A stretch of 64,000 bases of DNA from CAVSWT01 sp963782985 (GTDB taxonomy: Bacteria > Bacteroidota > Ignavibacteria > Ignavibacteriales > Ignavibacteriaceae): positions 461,883 to 525,882 of the forward strand of contig CAWALU010000003.1 in assembly GCA_963782985.1 (NCBI GenBank), written 5' to 3'. The notes below the pieces were generated by a model. It was not told the DNA's origin and did no database searches. It saw nothing but the letters and a program-made list of their open reading frames with translations. Positions 45,554 through 54,132 of the stretch are shown piece after piece. The translations under genes were made by a program, and so were the position numbers. How positions within the stretch are numbered: position 1 is the stretch's first letter; every line of letters begins with the position of its first letter.

Positions 45554-46835
45554 AACGCGTGCGGAATTCTTTCAATTCATCTTCATTTAATTTTTTTTGT
45601 TGATGAGTAATATTTTTCCCTTCGCCGCTTTCGCCAAGTCCGTATCCTTTAATTGTTTTTGCCAAAATAACCGTGGGCTGACCTTTATGCGATACCGCCG
45701 CTTTAAAAGCTGCAAATACTTTTTCAGGGTCATGGCCGCCCCGTTTCATTTTACGTAATTGTTCGTCGCTTAAATTTTTAACCATCTCCAGCAATTCATC
45801 ATCAGCGCCGAATAAATGCTCGCGAATGTATTCGCCGCTTTCTACAGAATACTTTTGATATTGACCGTCAACAACCTCGCCGAGACGTTTAATTAATTTT
45901 CCATCTTTATCTTTTTCTAACAACGGATCCCAATCGCTTCCCCATATAAGCTTTATAACATTCCAGCCTGCGCCCCGGAAAATTGCTTCAAGCTCTTGAA
46001 TAATTTTTCCGTTGCCTCTTACCGGACCATCAAGCCGCTGCAAATTACAATTGATAACAAAAATTAAATTGTCCAACTTTTCTCGCGAAGCAAGGGTAAT
46101 TGCGCCGAGAGTTTCGGGTTCGTCGGTTTCGCCGTCGCCTAAAAACGCCCAAACTTTTCCGCTTTGTTTTTTTAATCCTCTATCAACTAAATAATGATTA
46201 AAACGCGCTTGATAAATTGCCATAATGGGTCCAAGGCCCATAGAAACTGTGGGAAATTCCCAAAAGTGAGGCATAAGCCAGGGGTGCGGGTAAGATGAAA
46301 GTCCGCCTGCAGGATTTAATTCCCTTCTAAAATTTTCCAATTGTTCAATTGATAATCTTCCTTCTAAAAAAGCGCGCGCATAAATTCCGGGAGAAGCGTG
46401 CCCTTGAAAATAAATTTGGTCGCCGTCGTAATCTTCGCCTTTTCCCTTAAAGAAATGATTGAAGCCAATTTCATACAAAGTTGCGGCGGAGGCATAAGTG
46501 GAAATGTGTCCGCCGATTCCGCTTTCAATTTTATTTGCTCTTACTACCATCGCCATTGCATTCCAACGGATTAAACTTTTAATTCGTCTTTCAATTTCTC
46601 TATCGCCGGGAAAAGGCGGCTGTTTTTCTCTGGTGATTGTATTAATATATGGCGTGTTTGCGGTGAATGGAATTTCAACTCCGTATTTGTGCGCCCTGAT
46701 TTGAAGCTGCTGCAATAATTCTTTTACTCTTTCAGGTCCGCCATGCTCAAGCACATAATCAAGCGAGTAAAGCCATTCTCTATTTTCAGTTTCAACGTAA
46801 TCTAATTCTTGATCTTGTTTTTTTTCATTATTCAT
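45405..46835 (-). CDS. aceE: Pyruvate dehydrogenase E1, N-terminal part (frameshifted aceE)
   Basis: The N-terminal half of the ThDP-dependent homodimeric E1 (AceE). The cofactor motif is AFLGDGETDEPETLGAI through VINCNLQRLDGPVRGNG, with GHISTYASAATLYEIGFN and YFQGHASPGIYARAFLEG upstream. The frame leaves homology after YILEKRKSLGGFL, where other AceE proteins continue LPSR, and stops 14 residues later. The likely lesion is one extra base in GGATTTCTTACC (minus strand, about 45437-45443). It heads the aceE-aceF-lpdA operon. Confidence 0.9.
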   Translation of the reverse strand: MNNEKKQDQELDYVETENREWLYSLDYVLEHGGPERVKELLQQLQIRAHKYGVEIPFTANTPYINTITREKQPPFPGDREIERRIKSLIRWNAMAMVVRANKIESGIGGHISTYASAATLYEIGFNHFFKGKGEDYDGDQIYFQGHASPGIYARAFLEGRLSIEQLENFRRELNPAGGLSSYPHPWLMPHFWEFPTVSMGLGPIMAIYQARFNHYLVDRGLKKQSGKVWAFLGDGETDEPETLGAITLASREKLDNLIFVINCNLQRLDGPVRGNGKIIQELEAIFRGAGWNVIKLIWGSDWDPLLEKDKDGKLIKRLGEVVDGQYQKYSVESGEYIREHLFGADDELLEMVKNLSDEQLRKMKRGGHDPEKVFAAFKAAVSHKGQPTVILAKTIKGYGLGESGEGKNITHQQKKLNEDELKEFRTRFGIPISDEDVAKAPFYRPDENSPEMRYILEKRKSLGGFLTIQKNKCSPY

Positions 46836-47027
46836 TTCGGATAACCTCGTTTAAGGATTGTTCAAATCAATTTAAAATTTTAAACGGCAAAGTTAATTTT
46901 ACTGTAAAATACAGAACTAACCAGACGCCTAAAAAGGCTTAATTTTGGTAAAATTTAGTGATGAATTAGGTTTGAAACTTAACTGTTTTGGCTAATAAAT
47001 ACAAGGATTGGAGAACCATCTAAGCTA

Positions 47028-47053
47028 AGGTGTGTGTGGAGTTTAACACACCT
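47028..47053. repeat. Hairpin upstream of aceE
   Basis: AGGTGTGT (47028-47035) pairs with ACACACCT (47046-47053). It lies in the 298-nt gap between aceE and the amylase gene, next to the amylase terminator. The gap must also hold the aceE promoter; nothing else stood out. Confidence 0.45.
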
Positions 47054-47073
47054 CTAAATTTTATTTATAATAA

Positions 47074-47112
47074 AACCGCTCGATAATAATTTCAAATTAT
47101 CATTGAGCGGTT
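47074..47112 (-). terminator. Terminator downstream of the amylase gene
   Basis: AACCGCTC (47074-47081) with GAGCGGTT (47105-47112), extended by GATAAT/ATTATC across a 3-nt bulge. On the minus strand it is followed by TTATTATAAATAAAATTT, 22 nt after the stop. Confidence 0.7.
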
Positions 47113-47133
47113 ATGCAATCAACATGTAAAAGT

Positions 47134-48441
47134 CTATTTTAAAAGTATCATCTTCTTAACTTGGGTATAGTTAGTTTTTCCATTTCCTGATATTGCTTCA
47201 AGAGAATATAAATAAACACCCGAGGCAAAATTTGAAGCGCTCCAAACTGCTTCATGGTATCCTGCATTTTGAATTTCATTTATCAACTCGCTTACCCTTT
47301 GTCCCAAAATATTATAGATAGAAATTTTTACCCGACTCGCAAACGGTAATGAATATTTTATTGTTGTAGATGGGTTAAATGGATTAGGATAATTTTGCTC
47401 AACATTAAATGAGACCGGCAAAACGGTTTCTTCTTCTTTTGCTTCCGTTAACGCTGAATCAGATAAAACTAAAATCTGCGCGCTATTGGAAGGAACTGTA
47501 ATTTGATAATTTTTTAAATCGGTTCCTTTAACAACGTAAGTTTTGATATTCAACTCATCATTTATAAAAAATGATGCAGAGGAATCAAATGAAATTTTAT
47601 TTAATGGAACTGAAATATTAATAGTTTGTTCTAATGCACTGAAGTTTACATTAACAATAACATTATTATTTTCTTTAACCCTTAAATATGAATAAACGGA
47701 ATTAGGTTCAGTATTATTAATTCTTTCAAAGCTCCCCTCGGTAAGTGCGATATTGTTTCTTCTAATTTTTATTAAATTTTTATAGAATGGAAGAAGGTTG
47801 TGCGGATCATTCCAATTTATAATTCCTCTAAAAGTTTCTTCACCCACTTCCTGGCCGGCATAAAGCATTGGTACTCCAGGTACAGTAAACAGCAAAGCAG
47901 CCGCTAATTTTGTATCGGCAATTCCAAATGCTTCAATAAATCTTTGCTCATCATGATTTTCTAAAAAGCGGAATGGTCTTGCGTTTTGAGGAAACTGCGG
48001 ATTGAAGTAATATGTAATTGATGAATCAAGCGCACTAATATTACCGGTATTTGAAACCAGGCTTCTTAATTTTGAAAACCAATTCCAATCATAACCCATA
48101 TCAAATTTTTTATCAAAATATCTTTCAAAAGATGCATCTGCTTCTGCAAGAAAAACTGCATCAGGTTTCATGGATTTTAAAGTGCTTCTCCATTTTTGCC
48201 AATAAGCCGGTCCGGAAGCCCTCAAATCATTTACAGCCCACGCAACATCGCATCGGTATCCGTCAATATTAAAATCCTGCATCCAGTATTTTGCCATTCT
48301 AAGCAAATAATTTTTAGTTGATTCATTATCATAATTTATTGACGGCAAATCAACCCAGGTAAATAAATATTGAAAATTATTATTATTGATCCCACATATA
48401 GAAAGGATAATAGGGAGAATTTTCTTTGTACTGATTTGCAT
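47134..48441 (-). CDS. Alpha-amylase-family protein, C-terminal part with T9SS domain (frameshifted)
   Basis: 435 codons of GH13 catalytic core and C-terminus. Catalytic region II is DGYRCDVAWA (nucleophile Asp65), region III FLAEADASFE (acid Glu100) and region IV FLENHDEQRF (Asp164). An all-beta domain C and a T9SS sorting domain (YPNPFNPSTTIKYSL, ending KKMILLK) follow. Homology begins near NNNNFQYLFTW; the first 18 residues read the wrong frame of the upstream part. One extra base near 48371-48388 (in CAATAATAATAAT) separates it from the next fragment. Confidence 0.82.
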   Translation of the reverse strand: MQISTKKILPIILSICGINNNNFQYLFTWVDLPSINYDNESTKNYLLRMAKYWMQDFNIDGYRCDVAWAVNDLRASGPAYWQKWRSTLKSMKPDAVFLAEADASFERYFDKKFDMGYDWNWFSKLRSLVSNTGNISALDSSITYYFNPQFPQNARPFRFLENHDEQRFIEAFGIADTKLAAALLFTVPGVPMLYAGQEVGEETFRGIINWNDPHNLLPFYKNLIKIRRNNIALTEGSFERINNTEPNSVYSYLRVKENNNVIVNVNFSALEQTINISVPLNKISFDSSASFFINDELNIKTYVVKGTDLKNYQITVPSNSAQILVLSDSALTEAKEEETVLPVSFNVEQNYPNPFNPSTTIKYSLPFASRVKISIYNILGQRVSELINEIQNAGYHEAVWSASNFASGVYLYSLEAISGNGKTNYTQVKKMILLK

Positions 48442-49240
48442 CTTTCATAAATGGATGCAGCACTGAAGTATGCTGAATTACATGATCCAAAATTACTTTT
48501 ATACCTAATTGATGAGCGGTCTCAACTAAGTTTTTAAAATCATCTTTCGTTCCATAGCTTTCTAAAACATCAAGATAATCTGTTGTTGCATAACCCGGAT
48601 TATCGGGACCTAAATTATTTGTGGTTGGATGAATGGGTAAAAACCAAATGCAATTTATTCCCAGACTTTTTAACTCATTCAATTTCTGAGTAACTGCATT
48701 AAAAGTTCCGGCATCACTAAATGTTCTAACAAAAATAGAATAAATAATTGCACTGTCCATCCATGAAGGATGCCAGTATGCATAGTCAGGATTAAAAGCA
48801 CCTGAATCTCCCACCACAATTACAGTTCTTGCCCAGCCTTTTAAATTTTTATTATCAGCAGCGGTAACTGTAAAATAGTATTCACCTTTTGTTGAGGGAG
48901 CACTAAAGGAAGCAATTGAAGAATTATTTCCATTTAAATTTATTATTTCGGGATTTTGCGGATCAGCTGACCAGCTAAATGTTAATGCGGAACTATCCGG
49001 AGAATATGAGCTTGAAGCATTTAAAGTTATCGAATTAGAATTTACTGTGGTTTCAATATTGGCAACGGGTTTATGATCGATAATATAATTGTATTCTATC
49101 TGCGCACTTTTGCTAATTCGGTTTCCATTAAAAATTGCCTCTGCGCTAATTTTGTTTATACCTTCAGTTAAGTTAACATCACTGCAAATTCTTTGTTTGG
49201 CATTTACGGTAGTTATGTATTTAAAATTATTAACTAACAC
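48383..49240 (-). CDS. Alpha-amylase-family protein, middle part (frameshifted)
   Basis: 285 codons with an immunoglobulin-like/PKD-type domain (IDHKPVANIETTV, TFSWSADPQNPEI, STKGEYYFTVTAADN) followed by the start of the GH13 barrel: AIIYSIFVRTFSDAG, LGINCIWFLPIHP, and region I VILDHVIQHTS (Gln where most members have Asn). It stops just after YYPFYMWDQ, where the C-terminal frame takes over. Upstream the same frame is open to a TAA at 49262-49264 and beyond it to about 49408. Confidence 0.8.
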   Translation of the reverse strand: MLVNNFKYITTVNAKQRICSDVNLTEGINKISAEAIFNGNRISKSAQIEYNYIIDHKPVANIETTVNSNSITLNASSSYSPDSSALTFSWSADPQNPEIINLNGNNSSIASFSAPSTKGEYYFTVTAADNKNLKGWARTVIVVGDSGAFNPDYAYWHPSWMDSAIIYSIFVRTFSDAGTFNAVTQKLNELKSLGINCIWFLPIHPTTNNLGPDNPGYATTDYLDVLESYGTKDDFKNLVETAHQLGIKVILDHVIQHTSVLHPFMKDANQYKENSPYYPFYMWDQ

Positions 49241-49394
49241 TGTAACTGTATCTGATAATATTTACATCGGCAAAACCGGCAATATTGTACCAGAGTCTTT
49301 TAATAAATCGCCGCCCGTAGCATAAAGTTTTACAATAGGAGCGACAGAAATCATGGAATCAATTTCGCCAGGATTTAATTTTATAAATCCTCTT

Positions 49395-51347
49395 TCATCT
49401 CTTTCCAATTACGGCTATCCTCGGTCCGCCAATATCATTTGAGGAACTAAAATTACCAAGCAGTCTTTGCTGAGTTTTTGTATTGAAGAAAAATGCTGCG
49501 TCATAAACATCGGTATCTTCTTCATAAGATTTTCCTTTTTCATTTTCAGTAATTTCAATTGTTCCATCTTGATTTTTTAAATAGGTAAAAGCGCCGAAGT
49601 ACCAGGCTTTATTAAAATTGCCCATAATTTCTTCAAGCAGATTTAGCGGCAGTGAAAATTTTATAATTCCTCCCATCAAGGTATCAACAGAAATATTATA
49701 ATTGCTTTGCAGAGGATCGCGGGAAACATATAGTTTGTTTTCTTTATTCAAATCAAAATAAGATGAAGCCTGTGGAGAAATGATTGCATAAACACCTTTT
49801 AAATTCCATTCAGGAATTTTTAATTCAACATCATCCATTGCCTCAATGTAATTTCCATTTAAATCATTCACAATGCTGAATCCTATACGCGAATAATCAG
49901 AAATCTTTTTTAGCTTTATTAAAATAATTAATGAATCGTGAGAAATATTAGAACTTATTTTAATTTCCTGAATATCTGCTGATCCATCCGGAACATTTGC
50001 AGGATAAGTGTAATTCCCATCGCCATTATCATCACTTTCACCGTCAACATAATTATATCCCGATTCCGCTGGATAGACTCCAAATGCATATTTAGCGGGT
50101 AAAACTTTATTTGATTTTGCATCACTCCCTAAAAATTCAATAACGTGCCTGCCTATCGCAGGATTATCAATATTGGCTGTAACTTTATATCCGCCGCCAT
50201 AGCTTGATAATTTTAATGGCGTGCTAACTCCGTCATATGTTGCTTTAATAGATCCAAAGCTCAAAGAAAAATTCGAATCGCTTCTAACTGCATTGGCAGA
50301 AACTGAAACTAACGTTTGTGGAAAGGTATATGTATTATTTTCTGAAGGGGTATAATCAATGTATTCCGGTAGAGGATTTAAATTTTTAATAACCATCGTT
50401 CTGTGATTTTTTGAGAGCAGCGGATTATCGGGATCGTTGATGTACGAACCGCTGTTTACAATTATTGTATATTCATTTGGCTCATAAACAGTTAAATTTG
50501 TTTGATAGGAAAAGACCCCGTCACTATCTGCGTCAGTCATTTGATTTAAGCCTTGTGAATTGAAATCTCCCTTGATATCCACCCTAGTAACATCTCCTAA
50601 AAAATTAAAGTTGGGACTTTTAGAATCAAAATGAAAAGTATAGGGAGCAATAGAAATAGCGCTGACCACTTTGAAGGTGGTTGTGTCTTCGGTAAAGTCT
50701 CCTTTGGTGTTAAAGACTTTTAAGTAAGCAGTATGATTTGCGTAACTAAGGTTTTGAATCGGCGTAAAGGAAAAAGTATTTGTGGATGAATTATAATAGC
50801 TTGAAGCATTGCTAATTTCCTGCCCGTCTAAAATAAAAGAAATTTTACTTTTATCGAATGAGCTTGAATTTGAAACCGCAACTTGAGCTGTTATTGCAGG
50901 GCGAACATTTGAAACATTACTTTCGTTTTTAGGAAGAAAATAAAAAACCATGGGATCTCTTACGGTAATGAAAGAATTATTAAATGGCCCTCCGTTATTT
51001 GAGTTTAATGGATCAGAATAATAGCCTGTAACGCCGGCTTGCCCAACAGTATCGGTATAAGTAACAAATTTGTATTCGTAAGTTTGAGGAAGCAGCTCTA
51101 AAGTTGTCTCCCATACTCCCGGCTGGGTTTGCTTCATTTTGAATATTCCGTTTGTCCAATTATTTATCGAGCCGTTAATTCCCACTCCTGAATCAGAGGC
51201 TGATAAATTATGATTAAAAATGAAATGTACTGGAACGGCATTAGGGTCGCCCGGAGCCGTCTGGGAATGCAATATAGAGGCAAAGTGAAAAAATATTGTT
51301 GCGCTTAGAAGCAATTTTATTTTAATAGATTTAAAAATATTCTTCAT
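49395..51347 (-). CDS. Alpha-amylase-family protein, N-terminal part (frameshifted)
   Basis: 650 codons: signal peptide (ending FHFASILHSQ), then a starch-binding/CBM48-like module (VPVHFIFNHNLSASDSGVGI, GVWETTLELLPQTYEYKFV) and several Ig-like modules, a second NWT-type module (VDIKGDFNSQGLNQM) and an acidic C-terminal region. The frame departs at IAVIGKR; dropping one base in TTGGAAAG (about 49401-49408) continues as ERDERGFIKLNPGEIDSM. The complete protein would be near 1400 residues, secreted by T9SS and acting on alpha-glucans outside the cell. Confidence 0.78.
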   Translation of the reverse strand: MKNIFKSIKIKLLLSATIFFHFASILHSQTAPGDPNAVPVHFIFNHNLSASDSGVGINGSINNWTNGIFKMKQTQPGVWETTLELLPQTYEYKFVTYTDTVGQAGVTGYYSDPLNSNNGGPFNNSFITVRDPMVFYFLPKNESNVSNVRPAITAQVAVSNSSSFDKSKISFILDGQEISNASSYYNSSTNTFSFTPIQNLSYANHTAYLKVFNTKGDFTEDTTTFKVVSAISIAPYTFHFDSKSPNFNFLGDVTRVDIKGDFNSQGLNQMTDADSDGVFSYQTNLTVYEPNEYTIIVNSGSYINDPDNPLLSKNHRTMVIKNLNPLPEYIDYTPSENNTYTFPQTLVSVSANAVRSDSNFSLSFGSIKATYDGVSTPLKLSSYGGGYKVTANIDNPAIGRHVIEFLGSDAKSNKVLPAKYAFGVYPAESGYNYVDGESDDNGDGNYTYPANVPDGSADIQEIKISSNISHDSLIILIKLKKISDYSRIGFSIVNDLNGNYIEAMDDVELKIPEWNLKGVYAIISPQASSYFDLNKENKLYVSRDPLQSNYNISVDTLMGGIIKFSLPLNLLEEIMGNFNKAWYFGAFTYLKNQDGTIEITENEKGKSYEEDTDVYDAAFFFNTKTQQRLLGNFSSSNDIGGPRIAVIGKR

Positions 51348-51648
51348 AAAAGTTCCCTAGAAATTATTAGAGAGTTTTTGTATTTCTGTTGAACTAAATT
51401 TCATTTAAAATAAATCAAATATCAATTTTAAAAACTGAGTTTATTTTTTTAGCTGGAATAATTATTCTTCGCTTAATTTATTTTTTATTTATTTTTCTGA
51501 TACTTAAATTGAAACAATTCTTAATTTAAAATTCCACTTTAATTAAATATGAGATTAGAATTTTTATTAAGATGATGAGTAAATGAAATTGAATAATAAA
51601 GGACTGCTATTCTCAAGGGATTAAAGTATTTCAAATAATTTTTAATAA
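51348..51648. other. Intergenic region between divergent genes
   Basis: A 301-nt very AT-rich spacer between the divergent amylase-family and GGGPS-like genes. I see no hairpin, repeat or small frame that I would defend. Confidence 0.4.
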
Positions 51649-52407
51649 ATGAACATTTACAACAACATATTAAAAACAATTCAGCAAAAGGGAGCTGCGT
51701 ATTTTATTCTTTTAGATCCAGATAAATTAATAGATGAAAAAATCAAAAAATTTATAAGTGTTTGTGAAGAATCCGGGGTTGATGGATTTTTAATCGGCAG
51801 CAGCTTAATGCTCGACGGAAATTTTGAAACATTTCTTAAACTTGTAAAAGGAAATACAAAGTTGCCTGTAATAATTTTTCCCGGGGCAATAAATCAAATT
51901 TCTTCTTTTGCTGACGCTATCTTATTTCTTTCGGTGGTAAGCGGAAGAAACGCTGAACATTTAATCGGCAAACACGTAATATCTGCGCCGCTTATCAAGG
52001 AGGCAAATTTAGAAACAATTTCAACCGCGTATATTTTAATTGAATCGGGCATCTCAACTACGGCTCAATACATGAGCGGGAGCCTTCCAATCCCTAGAAA
52101 TAAACCTGAAATAGCTGCTGCCACCGCGCTTGCCTCTGAGTATATCGGAATGAAATTTATTTATTTAGAAGCGGGTTCCGGGGCAAATGAAACTGTTCCA
52201 AACGAAATGATAAAATTAGTTTCAGATTATTGCAGCGTTCCAATTATTGTCGGCGGAGGAATTAAAACTCCAAATTCCGCAAGAGAGAAAATTAAAAGCG
52301 GCGCAAAGATTATTGTAACCGGTAATTTTTTTGAAAATGAAAATAATTGGGAATTAATAAAACAATTTGCCGAAGCGGTTCATGTTAATGTTCCAATTAA
52401 AGTTTAA
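51649..52407 (+). CDS. Geranylgeranylglyceryl phosphate synthase-like TIM-barrel enzyme
   Basis: A 252-residue TIM-barrel prenyltransferase. Family motifs: AYFILLDPDK (sn-glycerol-1-phosphate region), FLIGSSLMLDGN, FIYLEAGSGANETVP, and VPIIVGGGIKTPNSAREKIK with IVTGNFFE, the phosphate-binding end. The bacterial group II members occur in Bacteroidota and relatives and make archaeal-type prenyl glyceryl phosphates in vitro; the in vivo product is less clear. It is the first gene of a plus-strand group but is separated from gmhA by a 242-nt repeat-rich spacer. Confidence 0.88.
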   Translation: MNIYNNILKTIQQKGAAYFILLDPDKLIDEKIKKFISVCEESGVDGFLIGSSLMLDGNFETFLKLVKGNTKLPVIIFPGAINQISSFADAILFLSVVSGRNAEHLIGKHVISAPLIKEANLETISTAYILIESGISTTAQYMSGSLPIPRNKPEIAAATALASEYIGMKFIYLEAGSGANETVPNEMIKLVSDYCSVPIIVGGGIKTPNSAREKIKSGAKIIVTGNFFENENNWELIKQFAEAVHVNVPIKV

Positions 52408-52422
52408 GTGTTGAACAAATTT

Positions 52423-52608
52423 AAAGTTTTTGATTTATGATAGTACATCCGACTTTTCGTAAAGACGTTTTGCAAACGTCTTCCTTTGAATTTTTTAAGA
52501 CGTCTGCAGAGCGTTACTACCGTGGGAATGAAATATAAAAAAATCACAAAGTTTTTGATTTATATTTTATGTTGCTACTAACTTAATTTCTTTAAGAAAT
52601 TGGGTTAG
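52423..52608. repeat. Composite intergenic repeat region
   Basis: Three elements lie in the GGGPS-gmhA spacer: a perfect hairpin AAGACGTTT-TGC-AAACGTCTT at 52462-52482 with a decayed second copy at 52497-52517; two direct copies of AAAGTTTTTGATTTAT (near 52423 and 52548) and of TAGTACATCC (near 52441 and 52606); and a 15-bp hairpin with two G-T pairs at 52578-52608. Related hairpins occur at 59103-59186 and 22204-22234. Confidence 0.55.
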
Positions 52609-52649
52609 TACATCCTAAAAATGTTTAATAAAATTAGAAGAGAAAAAAA

Positions 52650-53237
52650 TTGAACAAACAAAAATTTATTGAAGATTCATTAAACGAAAGCTCTGAAACA
52701 AAACTAAAAATTAAATCACACTGCGCTGATGATATTTTAAAAGCGGTTGATTTAGTTGCAGGCGCATATAAAAAAAATAAAAAACTTTTATTGTGTGGAA
52801 ACGGCGGCAGCGCCGCTGATTGCCAGCATATCGCCACGGAATTTATGATAAGATTGAGTCACACAATTGTGCGTCCGGCGTTGCCCGCCATCGCTTTAAC
52901 AACGGATACATCAAACTTAACCGCCGGCGGAAATGACATTGGTTTTGAAAACACATTTGCCAGAAGTATTGAAGGTCTTGGTAACGAAGGTGATGTTTTA
53001 ATTGCAATATCAACCAGCGGAAACTCGCCCAACATTTTAAAGGCTGTTGAAAAAGCAAAAGATAAGAGAATGATAACAATTGCTTTTCTCGGCGGCAGTG
53101 GAGGTAAATTAAAATCAGTAGTCGATATGCCGATTATCATTCCATCATCAAACACACAAAGAATACAAGAGGGGCATATAACAGTCGCGCACATACTTTG
53201 CGAATTAGTTGAAGATGAATTGTTTGGTAAGAAATAA
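52650..53237 (+). CDS. gmhA: Phosphoheptose isomerase (SIS domain)
   Basis: A 195-residue SIS-domain protein converting sedoheptulose 7-phosphate to D-glycero-D-manno-heptose 7-phosphate for lipopolysaccharide. Conserved parts: LLLCGNGGSAADCQHIATEF, ALTTDTSNLTAGGND, IAISTSGNSPNILKAVEKA and the C-terminal RIQEGHITVAHILCELVED with catalytic His. The start is TTG at 52650, with AGAAGAG upstream. hldE and hldD are not in the window. Confidence 0.93.
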   Translation: MNKQKFIEDSLNESSETKLKIKSHCADDILKAVDLVAGAYKKNKKLLLCGNGGSAADCQHIATEFMIRLSHTIVRPALPAIALTTDTSNLTAGGNDIGFENTFARSIEGLGNEGDVLIAISTSGNSPNILKAVEKAKDKRMITIAFLGGSGGKLKSVVDMPIIIPSSNTQRIQEGHITVAHILCELVEDELFGKK

Positions 53238-53267
53238 AAATTATAACAGATATTTAACTACTTAAAA

Positions 53268-53317
53268 CACCACCCCCATCCCCTCCTCAAAGGAGGGGCG
53301 CCGGAGGCGGGGTGGTG
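53268..53317. repeat. GC-rich cruciform-forming intergenic repeat
   Basis: Outer arms CACCACCCC (53268-53276) and GGGGTGGTG (53309-53317) enclose an inner hairpin CCCCTCCT-CAA-AGGAGGGG (53280-53298) and GCGCCGGAGGC. About 75 percent GC in an otherwise AT-rich region. It has the look of a mobile palindromic (REP/MITE-like) intergenic unit, or it terminates gmhA. Confidence 0.6.
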
Positions 53318-53351
53318 AGACGAATTATATGGAAAATAATTTTGTGCAGTT

Positions 53352-53711
53352 ATGCGAGAATTAAAACCACTGACATGGTTTGAATTAATTTGGTTATTCG
53401 GTTTACCGGCTATTCTTAACTTTATCGCGTGTCAAATTGCAATTCCAACATTAGACAACCTAAAAATATTTCCGATTGAGATTACTTATTTTTTAAGTGT
53501 CGGACTTTTAGTTTTAGCGCCAATGTTTTTTTGGTCAATATATTTAAGCGGTAAAGAAATTGGCTCATTCAAAATAAAAAAATTATTAAGCCGGATGCGT
53601 ATTAAAAAATTATCCGGCACTGATTGGATTTGGACTGTCATTTCATTTGTTGCATTCACATTTACTTCATTTTCTAATCGCAAAAATTTTAATGCCGAAA
53701 CTTGGTTTTGA
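53352..53711 (+). CDS. CPBP-family intramembrane protease, N-terminal part (frameshifted)
   Basis: 119 codons with three hydrophobic segments (FELIWLFGLPAILNFIA, FLSVGLLVLAPMFFWS, WTVISFVAFTFTSF). The frame leaves the protein at TFTSF: one extra T in a TTTT run (53670-53673) changes FLIAKILMPKLGF to SNRKNFNAETWF and a stop. Read with the next CDS it forms a membrane protein of about 237 residues. Confidence 0.75.
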   Translation: MRELKPLTWFELIWLFGLPAILNFIACQIAIPTLDNLKIFPIEITYFLSVGLLVLAPMFFWSIYLSGKEIGSFKIKKLLSRMRIKKLSGTDWIWTVISFVAFTFTSFSNRKNFNAETWF

Positions 53712-54066
53712 TGCAACTCCCTTCTTCTTTAAAAATATGCCTTTAACCAAAAACTACTTTTTTATTTTATATGTTTGGCCGCTATTTTTTTTCTTTAATA
53801 TTTTTGGTGAAGAATTTTTGTGGCGGGGATATATTCAGCCAAGACAGGAATTATTGAATAAGAAATACACCTGGCTTGTTCATGGATTATTTTGGGCTGG
53901 CTGGCATATTCCTATGGGATTCGATTTAATTTTTGCTGCAACTCCAATTTTCTTTATTCTCCCCGCTGTTGTTCAAATCAGGAAAAATACTTCCATTGCA
54001 ATCGTAGTTCATTTCGTTTTTGGCGCATTTGGATTTTTAGCTTTAGCTTTTGGTTTAGCGCATTAA
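53647..54066 (+). CDS. CPBP-family intramembrane protease, C-terminal part (frameshifted)
   Basis: 139 codons; homology starts at about FLIAKILMPKLGFD (residue 9). It contains the CPBP (Abi) catalytic motif EEFLWRGYIQPRQE (paired Glu followed by Arg) and the histidine motifs GLFWAGWHIPMGF and AIVVHFVFGAFG. Members are membrane glutamic proteases of the Rce1 type, often of unknown substrate in bacteria. No start codon of its own is convincing; it is the continuation of 53352-53711. Confidence 0.78.
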   Translation: MLHSHLLHFLIAKILMPKLGFDATPFFFKNMPLTKNYFFILYVWPLFFFFNIFGEEFLWRGYIQPRQELLNKKYTWLVHGLFWAGWHIPMGFDLIFAATPIFFILPAVVQIRKNTSIAIVVHFVFGAFGFLALAFGLAH

Positions 54067-54132
54067 TTCGTGTTCAATATTTTAATTGAAGCGAAAAGGC
54101 AATACATAATTTTAAAATAAAATCGGGAAAAT

